Part shown: piece after piece, positions 1-11,089 of the stretch
Layout of the letters: each line of letters begins with the position of its first letter
Numbering within the stretch: position 1 is the first letter of the stretch
Assembly (NCBI GenBank): GCA_026545765.1
Contig: CM048843.1
Span: 14,035,501-14,099,500, forward strand
Origin: Plantago major
Taxonomy: Eukaryota; Streptophyta; Magnoliopsida; Lamiales; Plantaginaceae
Direction: 5' to 3'
DNA: 64,000 bases
Translations under genes and position numbers: made by a program
Notes under the pieces: generated by a model
Seen by the model: only the letters and a program-made list of their open reading frames with translations
Told to the model about the DNA's origin: nothing
Database searches by the model: none

Positions 1-1294
1 TTTAATTTGATCAAGTTTTTGAACTGTGCAAGCTCCACAATTCGACTCGACTTGACTTGTTTCATATATAAAACTACCTGCATAAATTGAATTCTTGGCT
101 CATAAGATGTTCATAAGCATAGTATCTTCCTACAATTAAAAAAAATTGATATGTTCCATTTCTCCATCTATAAGCTCTAAGTTTTGGATGAGATAAGATT
201 TTATATTAAATTAAATTTCCGACTCACATCCAAATTTGGATAAGAATTCTCCACTGTGGCAAACTGCACTCGTATATACACTTCTCTCTGAGTGTATTCC
301 TCATAGAAGTTTAAGTCGGCGAGGAGTGTGGAAAAACTTAAAATTTACTTGATTTCACGCGTCTGTACGAGTTCGAGATTTTAATTATTTCATTATCCAT
401 ATCAGTCCAACTCATTTTCACCTGATCCTGGATATAATTCAACTTAGGTCACTCTGAACAAATTGTATAGTTCATGTTATGGGACGCAATCAAGTAGAGC
501 GCAAATAATTTATGCACAAATGATTTATGTATAATACTTGAGTAACACAAAATAAAATAAAAAGAATAATAATTATTGATTCCTTAAATAATAAAAGCGA
601 GAAATGTTTCACAAGAGAATTGAAGGAAACAAGAATTTGTGGTATGCAAACCGACCTGCAAAGCATAATAAATTCTGAAAAGCACTATATTGTACACATT
701 GAAGAACGAACTACTCCTAACAATTATCTTAGCACATTCTTGTGCGCACAAAAACACATCAGTTGTCAACTGTGATCGATCGAAAACGCCATTATATCTA
801 TCAATTTCAGATATATGTGTGGTTACAAAATTTAAATGTCCTTTGCGATATTTTGAACATGATAGATAGATAGATACGAACAAAACATACAACTTTAATA
901 ATCGAAAGAAACAAAATGCAACTTTTTGGGACTTAAATGCGGTCGGCATTAGCCAGCCACCCACATGCTCACTTTGTAATTTGTATGTATTTATATAGAT
1001 ATTTTGTTCTACGGTTCGCCTGTCAATTTTTGTCTGCCTTTTTTCTCAATGGTATCACTATAATCAGATGACCCATTTTCATCAAAATCTAGTAACATAA
1101 TACACTGTTTAAATCTGTAAATCTTTTATTTGATTAGTAACTTGCAATGATCTTAGTGTAGTTTTTGCTTATACGCGCTCTAGTAGACGCATGCCTGTAA
1201 ATAATTGATGGATGGTTTTGTAAATAAGAGGCGGACTAAAATTTTGAGTTAGATGGTTTAACAATTGGACACCACTTTATATAATACCGTATTA
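1..1294. other. AT-rich intergenic DNA, no gene recognised
   Basis: I see no supported gene here. The longest open frame (584-964, minus strand, 126 codons) is hydrophobic, has no domain I recognise and no clear promoter or splice context. The sequence is typical AT-rich plant intergenic DNA. Confidence 0.6.
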
Positions 1295-1544
1295 CTCCCT
1301 CCGTTCCATAGATTTCTTTCCATTTTTTCAATTTGGACGTTCCATTAAAAACTTTCCATTTCCTTTTATGGAAACCCACTATCTCCATTATTAATATTTA
1401 ATCTCTCTCTTTCATACTTTTCAATTCTTTTTCTTAATTTTTACTATACACTTACTACTTTATCTATATAAACTCATTTTTTACTCAAATTTCTTAATAT
1501 TTATGTAAAAATAAAAGGGAAAGAAATGTAGGGAATGGAGGGAG
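1295..1544. mobile_element. Stowaway-type MITE (Tc1/mariner related)
   Basis: The element starts CTCCCTCCGTTCC and ends GGGAATGGAGGGAG, an inverted terminal repeat, and both ends are flanked by the dinucleotide TA. Length is 250 bp, it is AT-rich and has no coding capacity. The CTCCCTCCGT terminus with a TA target duplication is the established signature of Stowaway MITEs, which are mobilised in trans by mariner-like transposases. No such transposase is seen in the window. Confidence 0.85.
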
Positions 1545-1570
1545 TATTAGTTGTACACTTGTATATATAT

Positions 1571-2128
1571 TGTAAAAGTTGATTAAAGTTGATTTTAAGC
1601 AAAAGTCATTAGTATTTGATATATCATATAAAAAGCAGCTTAAAATTGTAAAAGTAGAAGTTTTAGTGTTTGCAAAAATTAATTTAATTAGTTGTTTTTA
1701 ATTGAAAAAAAAAGTTACTACTTGCTTAAAGCAGTTAGAAGCAGCTATTGGGTTGCTTCTCTGCTTCTGACGGTTATCTGCTTTTTTCCAGAAAAGTTAC
1801 AGCAAAAGTTGTAATATAAAACACTAAAAAAATGTTTTTACTACTTGAAAATTACAAAAGCACTTTTTTTAAGCATTTGCAAACACAAGCTTTATATCAC
1901 AACTTCACAGAACTTTTCCGAAAAAACAGAATCACCAAAAGTAGAAACCAATAGCTGCTTCTAACTGCTTTAAGCAAGTTGTAGCTTTTTTTTCAATTAA
2001 AAATAACTAATTAAGTTAATTTTTGCAAACACTAAAACTTCTGCTTTTATAATTTTAAGCTGCTTTTTATCTGATATATCAAACACTATTAACTTTTGCT
2101 TAAAATGAACTTTAATCAACTTTTAGTA
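1571..2128. repeat. Foldback (inverted-repeat) element, about 560 bp
   Basis: The left arm, beginning TGTAAAAGTTGATTAAAG at 1571, is the imperfect reverse complement of the right arm ending CTTTAATCAACTTTTAGTA at 2128. Internal blocks also pair, for example around 1612-1625 with 2077-2090 and the GTTTGCAAAAATTAA block near 1660 with its complement near 2025. The arms meet near 1850-1890, where AAAGCACTTTTTTT is found. Motifs such as AGAAGCAGCT and AAAGCACTTTT are common in non-autonomous hAT-like MITEs, but I found no certain 8-bp target duplication, so the family is left open. Confidence 0.65.
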
Positions 2129-2175
2129 AAAGCAGATAAAAAAGTACAAGTAAAAGCATTTGCAAACACACACTA

Positions 2176-3646
2176 AGTGACTGTTTAGCCAACAACTAAA
2201 ATCTATAAAACTGTATTAAAAATAATTATATTTTTAGTTAATTTAAAATTTTAATGGTATACCAAACACTCCCTAAATTATTAAATTATTAGAAAACATT
2301 TTATGTATAGAATGCACAAATTGTTGGGACTTGGGAGTAAGTATGGTCAGATTTGTACTCTTACACTCGCTAATATGTTTCCAATTTTACAAATTCACCC
2401 CTCATATGTTACAATATAGAAATTGAGAGAAATCTATATTAATAGAAAATTAAGAGTAATAAAAGTAAGAGTGATAAAAATACAAGAAATAGAAAGCGAC
2501 ATATGCTTATATATAAACTAGCTATCTAATCCAACTAGAAAACGAAAACTAAATTATAGACGCTAACTAATACAAAACATAATATGATAAAATACGAATT
2601 AGACTAGGAGATGAGTTCTTTTTCAAGTTGAAGTCGAGTTTTGTAATATATCTTGACATCATCTCGGAAGATTTATTAATTACATTTACACTCCTCTTGG
2701 CAATTTTGGACTAATAACAAGAGTAATTAATGATGTAATTATGACATGTATATGACCTCACCTGGGCATTCTTTGGTGTCCCCTCCAAATTTTGATTTGA
2801 GGACAAATGTATATAATGCCATGAGTTGGCGGCATAATGGGTAAATACAAGATACAAGATGTTAACGGTTATTTTCTACTCTACATCATGTTACAATATC
2901 TTCTGATGCTTTAATATATTGTACTGTACAATATTTAATACATATGATATAACTTTTATAGCACCAGAATATAATGCAGTATATTGTAAGGGAGAGGAAA
3001 TCGATTTTAACGGAGTGTGGATGTGAAAAGCAATTATTGCACTCAGATCGTACATTTCTCTCAATCTAGTTCAAGAATTGACAACAAGTTTCGCAGGTTA
3101 AGTATTTCAAGCAATTTCCAATCGAGCTAGTTGCAGTAATTAATTAAACTCACAACATTTTAATTAATTAACTGCAATTTAGTCAAATTTCCATACACCT
3201 CTCGCTTCAAATCTTCACACTTTTGAGTATAAAATTCTGTACTCCTTGTATGCAATATTATTGGAGAATAAATTCCACAAAAATCTATAACATACAATTG
3301 GATCGAAGTATTAGAGCTTTTGGTTCGCATTCACATCTTGATCCTAATTTCACCGAAGACAACTTCCACGGAATATTAAATTTTCGCTAGAATTCGTCTC
3401 TGGCTAGTCACTGCTAATGTGGTATTGGGTCCAAGGTGATTTTAGTGTATCTTTTTGTGCAAAGTTCTGATTTATCTGTAATCTTGCAAACATTGAAGGA
3501 TAAGTTTCAATTTATGGATTTTATAAATTCAAAGAATAGTACTTCTAAATCAATTGAATAAGTATTATCTATAAGGAAAAAAAAAAAAAAAAAAAAAGCG
3601 ACTGGCGTCGATCAATCACCAATCCACGGCAAATTTTTTTTTTATG
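2176..3646. other. AT-rich intergenic DNA with a poly(A) run
   Basis: No coding frame worth naming. A run of 21 A lies at 3577-3597, directly before the foldback element at 3647. It could be the tail of an old retroposed sequence, but no body of a SINE or LINE is recognisable upstream. Confidence 0.5.
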
Positions 3647-4300
3647 CACTAGAAGTGAGACAGTGAACAACAACCACCGTTCAATTGACATACTCGTCGA
3701 TTTTCGGCTTAAATGGTGGCGTGTCCAATGTCATTTTCCTCAAGACCTTAGACTCGTATTTGACTCAGATTTTTGAATTTCAAATTTAAGAGAGGGACGT
3801 GTCAAATCTGACTTATAATTTTTAAAAAAAAATCTAAATTGCTTTTAAAAATTCTGAAAAATATTTTTAAAAATATAAAACATTTTAAAATATATAAAAT
3901 ATTTAAAAAAAATAAAAATTTAATAATTTGCTACAGTAAATCTTTTTTACCCGTTTTTTGCTGTAGCAAATTATTAAAATTTTTAAATATTTTATATATT
4001 TTAAAATGTTTTATATTTTTTTAAAATCTTTTTCAGAATTTTTAAAAGCAATTTAGATTTTTTTTTAAATTATAAGTCAGATTTGATGAGAGCTCGACAC
4101 GTGTCCCTCTCTTAAATTTGAAATTAAAAAATCTGAGTCAAACACGAGTCAAAGGTCAATTTGGAGGGAAAATCACATCTCCGATGGACACGTCACCATT
4201 TAAGCTGGAAAATCGATCGGTGTACGTCAATTGAACGAGTGGTTATCAGAAGTCTAAATCGACATCAATGTCTCTAAAGCGATAATGTCACACTCTAGTG
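3647..4300. mobile_element. Foldback MITE with CACTA-like termini, about 650 bp
   Basis: The sequence begins CACTAGAAGTGAGAC and ends GTCACACTCTAGTG, so the outermost bases form an inverted CACTAG terminus. The arms stay complementary through nearly the whole element and turn around near 3950 at GCTACAGTAAATC / GCTGTAGC. The right arm carries an extra ~40 bp relative to the left. A 61-codon frame at 3839-4024 is only a by-product of the A/T-rich arms. The CACTA start suggests an En/Spm-type non-autonomous element, but no 3-bp target duplication is visible (ATG versus TAA), and both sides are flanked by poly(T)/poly(A) tracts. Confidence 0.6.
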
Positions 4301-4999
4301 TAAAAAAAAAAAAAAAAAAATTGCCCCAATCCATCATTCGAATAGTTAAGTATACCAACGCCACTGCTGCTTCATTTAATTGAAACATTATTCATTTATT
4401 AATTACAAGCACTTGCTTTCTCCCACGCTAACAATGTCAATACTCCTTTTGCTTTCCAAGGGCAGAGTATGGCGGTTTCATCTTCCCTACCGCATGCTGA
4501 ACTAACTTCTGGTACTTTAAAAGTTGTACAATGATTGTACCATATACTTTAAATATTATACCGTACAACACATCAAAGCACAAGGAGGTAGTGCAGTATG
4601 ATGTAGGGTAGAAAAAATCGAGGAGGACAACAAGCGAAAGGCTATTTCTTTATGTAAAGATCTGCGCATGGTAATTCATAATATTTTAATGTTCAAAGTT
4701 GTGTGGAAGGTTGTCTATAATTAATCTAAAAGAGATCGATATAGTATATTGTTAATAAAAACATCAATGTTTTGAAATAAAATGTGACCCCAATTCTTTT
4801 ATTCATGAAAAAACATCCATTTTATTAAAGAAGCACCATAAGTTCTTAGTAATAATCATGATGTTTGTTACTCTTCTTTTAACCTTTATTGTATACGGTC
4901 TCCTAGAAGAGTTACCACATTATGTAACCCCATTTTCAGTAACTATGCACTTGTATTCAACGTAATCAAACCCTATAATATATGTGAAAACAATTGTTA

Positions 5000-5075
<76 letters not shown>

Positions 5076-6452
5076 TTGAAAAGAATAATTGTATAGAGTA
5101 AATGATTTACTGAGCACAGCACAATTATGAAATGAAACATAATATTTTTATATATTTATGCCAAGTAGAATAAAATTTAAGTTTTAAATTATGAGTTAAT
5201 TACTCATTTTACATAGTAATTGATAAAGCGTGTAAACTTAACTCCATATATATTTGAAGTACGAATATTATTGAGAAGAACTATGTAATTGGGAAAGAGT
5301 AAAAATGATAAATAAATAGAAAAAAATCGCGCAAGCGTCAGACCACGTACCTTATACTCAAAGAGTGACTCATCTATTCACTGAAATTGAATAAGTAAGA
5401 TGAACATATAAGATTCAAATTGAATTGGCAATTGTGTCGTGTCCCTTTGCGGGCGAGCTAGCCCCAACAAATTGAACCGGCACGGTTATTGATGTACTAC
5501 TTTTCGGGTGATATGCATGTTGTTGACTCCACTGTACCAACACATGTTCTTTCCCGCGTACTTTATCCGCACTCATGCGCGAAGACTTCAAGTAGGTCGA
5601 CCAATTTTTTATTGAGGAATCCAAGAACCCTTAATTTCTGGTTCTTGTCTCTTATCTATTTCACGGTCCAAAAATTACCTACTAGAAAATTTTACTCAAT
5701 TTCAGAAGCAAGGCATGGTTGCTTATCTACGATATATAAGGGCTGGTACTACAAAAAAGAGTATTACACCCATAATCGTGAAATATTGATTCCTTCTTAG
5801 TATATCACCCATTTTAAGATTGCTGAAGAATAAGCATGCATAACTCTCAATTCTTATTAATATAATTTTTTGTTAAAGGTTACATATTATTTGTATAAAT
5901 AGAGTTCTCAAATTCTTAATATTTTCTAAAACTTCATACGATCCATTCATGATCTTGCAAAGAAACAGAAAAGGAAAATGCTAGAAGTCTTATAATGAAA
6001 TATATAAATCTAACAATAAATCGAAAGGGAGGCAATGGAAGCAAACAAGATTGGATTTCGAGAGAGACTACTGACTAGCTAGTGACTAGTGACTAGTGAG
6101 CAGCGACTACTGTAGTTGGAATAAATCCAAATGTAACGAGTGTTTTTTAGTACATAACATCATCATCATAATATAAAGGCAAACCAACACCACCGTTGTG
6201 GTTTATTGCAATGTCCAATCTTATTTATACTCCTAGTTAGTTACTACCTCAAACACATTAACTGTCATGTTTTTTTTTTGACTCTCTGCACCATTTCATC
6301 AGGTTGGGACCATCAGATGATGAGGATCCTATCTCATCCTCAATTATACTCCCCCTCCCATCACAATCTCAATTTACAACTTTCTTTTCTATTGTTTCAA
6401 TAACAACCTTAGAATCGTCACCAAAACCAAGCTTCAACAAAATCTCTTACGA
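4301..6452. other. AT-rich intergenic DNA
   Basis: No gene recognised. It holds a poly(A) run at 4303-4320, the (TA)n microsatellite listed separately, and a short cluster of GACTAGT repeats near 6068-6112. Two overlapping frames at 5415-5800 (69 codons minus, 103 codons plus) have no recognisable similarity. Confidence 0.5.
5004..5072. repeat. (TA)n microsatellite
   Basis: About 34 uninterrupted TA units followed by a short T run. The 65-codon frame across it, a string of alternating isoleucine and tyrosine, is an artefact of the repeat. Confidence 0.95.
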
Positions 6453-6880
6453 CCTCAGTAAATTTAAAACTAAATCACCCTAATCGAGTTTCTTGAGTTT
6501 TGGCTAGCAGGAAAGACGTCCTCGACCGTCCCCTTGCACCAAGCTAAAGACCTCAAGGAATTTAAAACTAGACCGCCCTGATCTAACTCCTTGAGTTAAG
6601 GCTTGACAAAAATTTACGACGCAGCCCTGACCGCCTCCTATTGTAAACTTAAAAACCATAAGAAATCTAAAAGTTATATCGCCCCGATCTAGCTCTTTGA
6701 GTTAGGGATTGACAAGAGATTTAAGAAATGACCATGACAACCTCCGTGTACAAAGCAAGAAAACCTCAAGAAATTTAAAACTAAATCGCCTCAGTCTAGC
6801 TTCTTGAGTTAAGGCTTCACCAGAAATTTAAGAGATGGCCCCGACCGTGTCCCTACACTAACGAGCAAAGCTCAAGAATT
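6453..6880. repeat. Degenerate tandem repeat, about 104-bp unit, nearly four copies
   Basis: The phrase CCTCAAG-AATTTAAAACTA recurs with changes at 6453, 6551, 6656 and 6764, giving spacings of 98, 105 and 108 bp. Each unit continues with a block like GATCTAGCTCCTTGAGTTAAGGC, then GACAAGAGATTTAAG, then CCCTGACCGCCTCC. Copies differ at many positions, so the array is old. It has no coding potential. It may be a minor satellite or the internal repeat of a transposon. Confidence 0.7.
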
Positions 6881-8777
6881 TTAATAAATATAAATGTGGA
6901 ATTAATATTTTGTCTAAACTTAGAGACAACCTTGAACCCATATTGTCATTGTATGACTCATGAAACGCAATTAGAACTTTAGAAGCCACTATTGGACCTA
7001 TTAATTATTACATGGTAGTTAACATCTAAGTTTACAATAAGTAGGTAGAGATGAGAATTATAAATTATATGGAGTTATAGATACACTTATTGTTCGAGGA
7101 GAAATGTCCTGATAGACGGTTTTATGGAGAGATTAAAAAGAGACGGATAAACATTACAGTTATAACAAAAAATATTAGAAGTTTTACTAAGAACATAAAT
7201 TATATAAAATGTATATTCATAAAACATTAATGATATTGTTTAAAACTAAATATACTTAAAAACATTAATCTGTCCCTCAGGTCTCTCACTAATACACGTC
7301 TCTTCCAAGACTTTGTGTTGTTTGAGTAATGCATTTGTATATTGATATATTCAAACTATTAGGGATTATTACATGCACCACCTCTGTTAAATAGTCTCTT
7401 CTCATTAAAGTATCAGTTAGTTGAACAATTACATCCAAGTCTATTAAGCTGTTTTTTTATTGGCAAACTTATAAGTTTTATCCAAAAAAACAAGTTCTTA
7501 ATTCATTTTGCAAACTATTTCGATTTTAACTCACCGTTTGTCCAAATAATAAATATAAACTGACTAATAATTTAAAAAAAATTAACAATTATGAAAAATA
7601 ACTAAAAAAACTGAAAAATAATTTAAAAAATAAAAAATTACGAAAAATAAATAAATAACAAAAAAATTATTTAAAAATAAAAACAATAATTGAAAAATAT
7701 TTGAAAACTCACAAAGGATTGAAAAATAAAAAATTACGATTAATAAATAAAAAACAGAAATTTATTCAAAAAAATAAAAAATTATGAAAAATACAAACAA
7801 ATATGGAAAACAACATCAATTAACCCATATTTTCAATTCTAATTATGTTTTTTTCTCCATTTCACGTTCATGGAAGCTGCATCGCCATTGATGGAGCTTC
7901 CATGGTACGAAGGAAAGCTCCTTCCTGCCATTGAAGCTCGATATGGAGCTTTCACATGGCTCCAGATCTAAAGCTTCACGTGGAAGCTCCGATGGAGCTT
8001 CCGTGCTTCCTGCCATATATGGAAGTTCATCCAAGGAGTTTCCAATAAAGTTAAATAAAAAATTGAAAAAATAATAAATATTATTATTTGAAATAGGAAG
8101 AACAATCATGATTGGACTGATCTCTCTCCATGCCTCTTAATCGTGCAAGAATGATTATGTTATTTTGGAATTTTACAAAGTTTTAGAAAGTTTTGGGATT
8201 TTACAGGGACTTAATTGAGATTTTTGAAAATTGAAAGGGCTATCCGATCCTTTAAGAATTAGATGAGTCCTAGGGACCTAACTGTAATTTAGAAGTTCTC
8301 ACTATTTATATAAATACCACCCAGGCTTAAAAATAAGTATGAAGTTCTGAAAATTATAAATTGTCCTTCAACCTTTTCATATTTATATGTTTGCCAAGTG
8401 AAAATTGAAATGCGACCTCCAAAATGTTTGAAAATCAAAATGGACCCTCCTAAACATTTACATACAACCCCTAATTAATTAAGGTATTATAAAATAAAAG
8501 TTAATTGATAAATGTTTAAATATAAGTTATATGTAAAAAAAATTAATTACATCCAAGTCCATACGTTATCAATAAGTTAAGGCTGTTTGGCTAAAACTAA
8601 AAGCTGATATTTAAGCAGGGGTAAAAATGTCTTTTCCTGGTTTTAATTCGCCAAAAGTCAAATTCGTAGACTTATATGTAATTGATTTATATCGAAAATG
8701 ACTTGCATGTTATTGTTGATCTAACTGGTGCCCAGGTGTAATAGAACATCTAAAAGGGGTACTGGATGAAATTCAAC
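6881..8777. other. AT-rich intergenic DNA with A-rich block
   Basis: No gene recognised. The part at 7550-7800 is a degenerate array of GAAAAATAAAAAATTACG-like units. An 88-codon minus frame at 7843-8109 covers the GGAAGCTCC repeat cluster listed separately and has no known domain. Confidence 0.5.
7868..8012. repeat. Cluster of GGAAGCTCC / GGAGCTTCC inverted motifs
   Basis: Within about 145 bp, variants of ATGGAGCTTCC and GGAAGCTCCAT occur at least six times in both orientations, for example near 7873, 7894, 7910, 7940, 7980 and 7990. Each is close to a self-complementary word centred on AGCT. The GC-rich cluster stands out from very AT-rich surroundings. Confidence 0.55.
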
Positions 8778-9455
8778 CACTACAAAAATTGAAGGTTATT
8801 AGCATGAGATATAGTAACGAACATAAGAGAATGTTACAGAAACGCGCATTAGTCTCAAGATGCTAGAACTATGGTTATACATACTTGATACAATTAAGCT
8901 TTCCAAATCATTGCCTATACTACAATTCCAACAACCATCTCATGCCATCACTTCCTACACTATCACTAATAGGAGATGGAAAAGAAAATATAAAATAAAA
9001 GATAATATAAGCATTTGTGATGGACACAACACACTCACAAAAGAATTTATATGAGAGATGGGCATTGGGTTGAGGAGCCAGAAAGATCAAGTACAACTAG
9101 AAATCCACGGGGATCGGAGCCTGAGAAACCGGAATTACTCAGGTCAAGCAACTCAAGTTTGCAAACTTACCAAACCCACCTAGAAAAACATATTCAAAGT
9201 AGTTTTAAGCTAAATTCAAACTCTTGCAGAGACTCAAACCTGGAAAGACATAGAGTTTTACAATAAAAACCAAAAACAACATAGAGTTTTACAATAAGAA
9301 ACCAAAAACACTACTGATAGTCTATTACGCATTAACCAGCGCAAGAGATATCCGTTTGCACAAACAACATTACAGAACAGACCCAAGAAAATCAGCTGAA
9401 TCCAAGCATACAAGTCAAATATGTACTGAACCTTATCGCTCTTATGATGACACTC

Positions 9456-10794
9456 TTATTCATCTTCAGAAGACTCTACAATGTTCTCTTCATTTTCTCG
9501 GGCATCATGTGCTTCCACCAGACCTGCTTCTCTATTTACAAGCTGATGATTGAGATCACTAGAATCAAACGCTAGCTCGGGAATTATGATTGGTTCTTCT
9601 TCCTGGTAGTACTCCTGTTCCTGCTCCGGACCAATTGTTTGCGCAACAGAAGATACGTCTACAATCTGTCTTGCCCTTATGGGACACACAACCCACACAT
9701 CTGACCATCCAAAAGTAGTAAAATTTTATTTTTCTCGAAATCCAAGAAAGTGCACCAAATAAGCATAAGATCCGTCGTTCATAAAAGAAGTTCAACTCAT
9801 AGGAATATAATATGAGTATGCATCAATATATTAAATTGAAAACTCATACCTCTTTTGCGGCGTCCATCTCTAGGCGATGGATAACGAGCATAGTACACTT
9901 GAGTGGCCTGGTTGGCCAATACAAATGGCTCATTTGTTAGCCATATGTCAGGGTGAAGATCAACTAGCCCATACTTCTTATGAACAATAACTCCTCTGGG
10001 GTCATACCAATCGCACCTAAATAAGTGAATCTTTTGCTCAGGGAATCCAGTATTGCGAAAAGTCAACTCAATTATCTCTTGAAGCATCCCATAGTAACTC
10101 ACATTTCCTCCAGGCTCATTCTCAGTCCTCACACAAACTCCACTATTCATCGTCGTTCTACGACTACCATATGATTCTGTGTGAAATCTGAATCCATTGA
10201 CAATATAACCTCTGTACTTATTCATGACACGGCTTCCTCCTCGTAACAGCACTGCTACACGATCATCAACACGGTGACTAGTTGCTACCAAATTTTCGAG
10301 CCAAGGCACGAGATCATTGATCCGAGCAAACTCTCGTTCTCGGTCCTTTATGTGGCTACCAAGCTGATTCTCAAATTCACTGCATACGTGTGATATATGG
10401 GATTTAAATTCAATCTGACAAATAGAACTAAATGATATAGTAAAGCATAATATTCTTACCTAACATATGGTTGTGCTTCTGCGCAATTCATGATAATGTA
10501 CAAAATCGCAGCATAATAATCTCCCTCTCCTAAACGCTCCTTACTTGGCACACCAATTGGTTGCCCTTTAGGATTAAAGATCGACAATTGACTATCAAAC
10601 TGAGGTGCCCATGCTATCTCATTTCTCTGGAGTCTTGTTGATGGGGTGTCAATATCCGCACTAAAATAATATGAACAGAAGTTTGTTACCTTAGACATCA
10701 AGTAAGCCTCGCATATGGACCCTTCCACTCTATTTTTGTTCTTCACCGATTCTTTCAAAATGAACATTCTCCTACAGGCCATGACATGTGTCAA
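9456..10794 (-). pseudogene. CACTA transposase 3' exons: end of DUF4218 and DUF4216
   Basis: This continues the transposase gene downstream. Block 10456-10794 holds the end of DUF4218, with KNRVEGSICEAYL and SKVTNFCSYYF. Block 9797-10309 holds DUF4216: RGYIVNGFRFHTESYG, NPGG-like NEPGGNVSYYGML and FRCDWYDP, then KKYGLVDL. A last acidic block at 9456-9698 contains VWVVCPIRARQIVDV followed by a run of glutamates and ends ENIVESSEDE. The blocks are separated by probable short introns; one candidate donor is GTATG at 9849. DUF4218 and DUF4216 are regularly fused or adjacent to TNP2 transposases in plant CACTA elements; their biochemical role is not known. Integrity of splicing cannot be settled by eye. 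Confidence 0.75.
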
Positions 10795-10807
10795 TTACAA
10801 TATAGTT

Positions 10808-10831
10808 CGTGTGTGTGTGTGTGTGTGTGTG
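10808..10831. repeat. (GT)n microsatellite
   Basis: About 12 GT units within what is probably an intron of the CACTA transposase gene. Confidence 0.9.
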
Positions 10832-11089
10832 ATTGATGCATGTATAATCAGTTCTAGCTTATGAAAATCACTTAGTAGTTTCATGAGCAAGTTTATGAAA
10901 ATTATAGCCCCTGTTACTATATTTTCACTCGCCTAACTTACAACGAATAACCCAGATGTAGTGGTTATTTCTAAATTTTTTTCCCAAACAAAAATAAAAG
11001 ATGCGTTGGCTGCAACATGAATCAGCATGTAGCTGAAGATCTTGTAAACAAGTTTATGTGGATGCTGGCAAAAAACTATGTCCGACTTA

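Noticed and set aside
584-964. 126-codon minus-strand frame
   Set aside because: It is hydrophobic and Cys/Phe-rich, with no recognised domain or gene context, and it lies in AT-rich DNA where such frames arise by chance.
3839-4024. 61-codon frame of Lys, Ile, Phe and Asn
   Set aside because: It is read from the A/T-rich arms of the foldback element; its own reverse complement gives a similar frame.
4920-5117. Frame of alternating Tyr-Ile, and similar frames at 14819-15070
   Set aside because: These are translations of (TA)n microsatellites.
5415-5624. 69-codon minus frame ending SSPAKGHDTIANSI
   Set aside because: It has non-repetitive composition but no recognisable similarity or exon signals, so it was not listed as a gene.
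10960-10975. GATGTAGTGG as right end of the CACTA element
   Set aside because: It is inside the transposase gene and lacks the T/A-rich terminal repeat.
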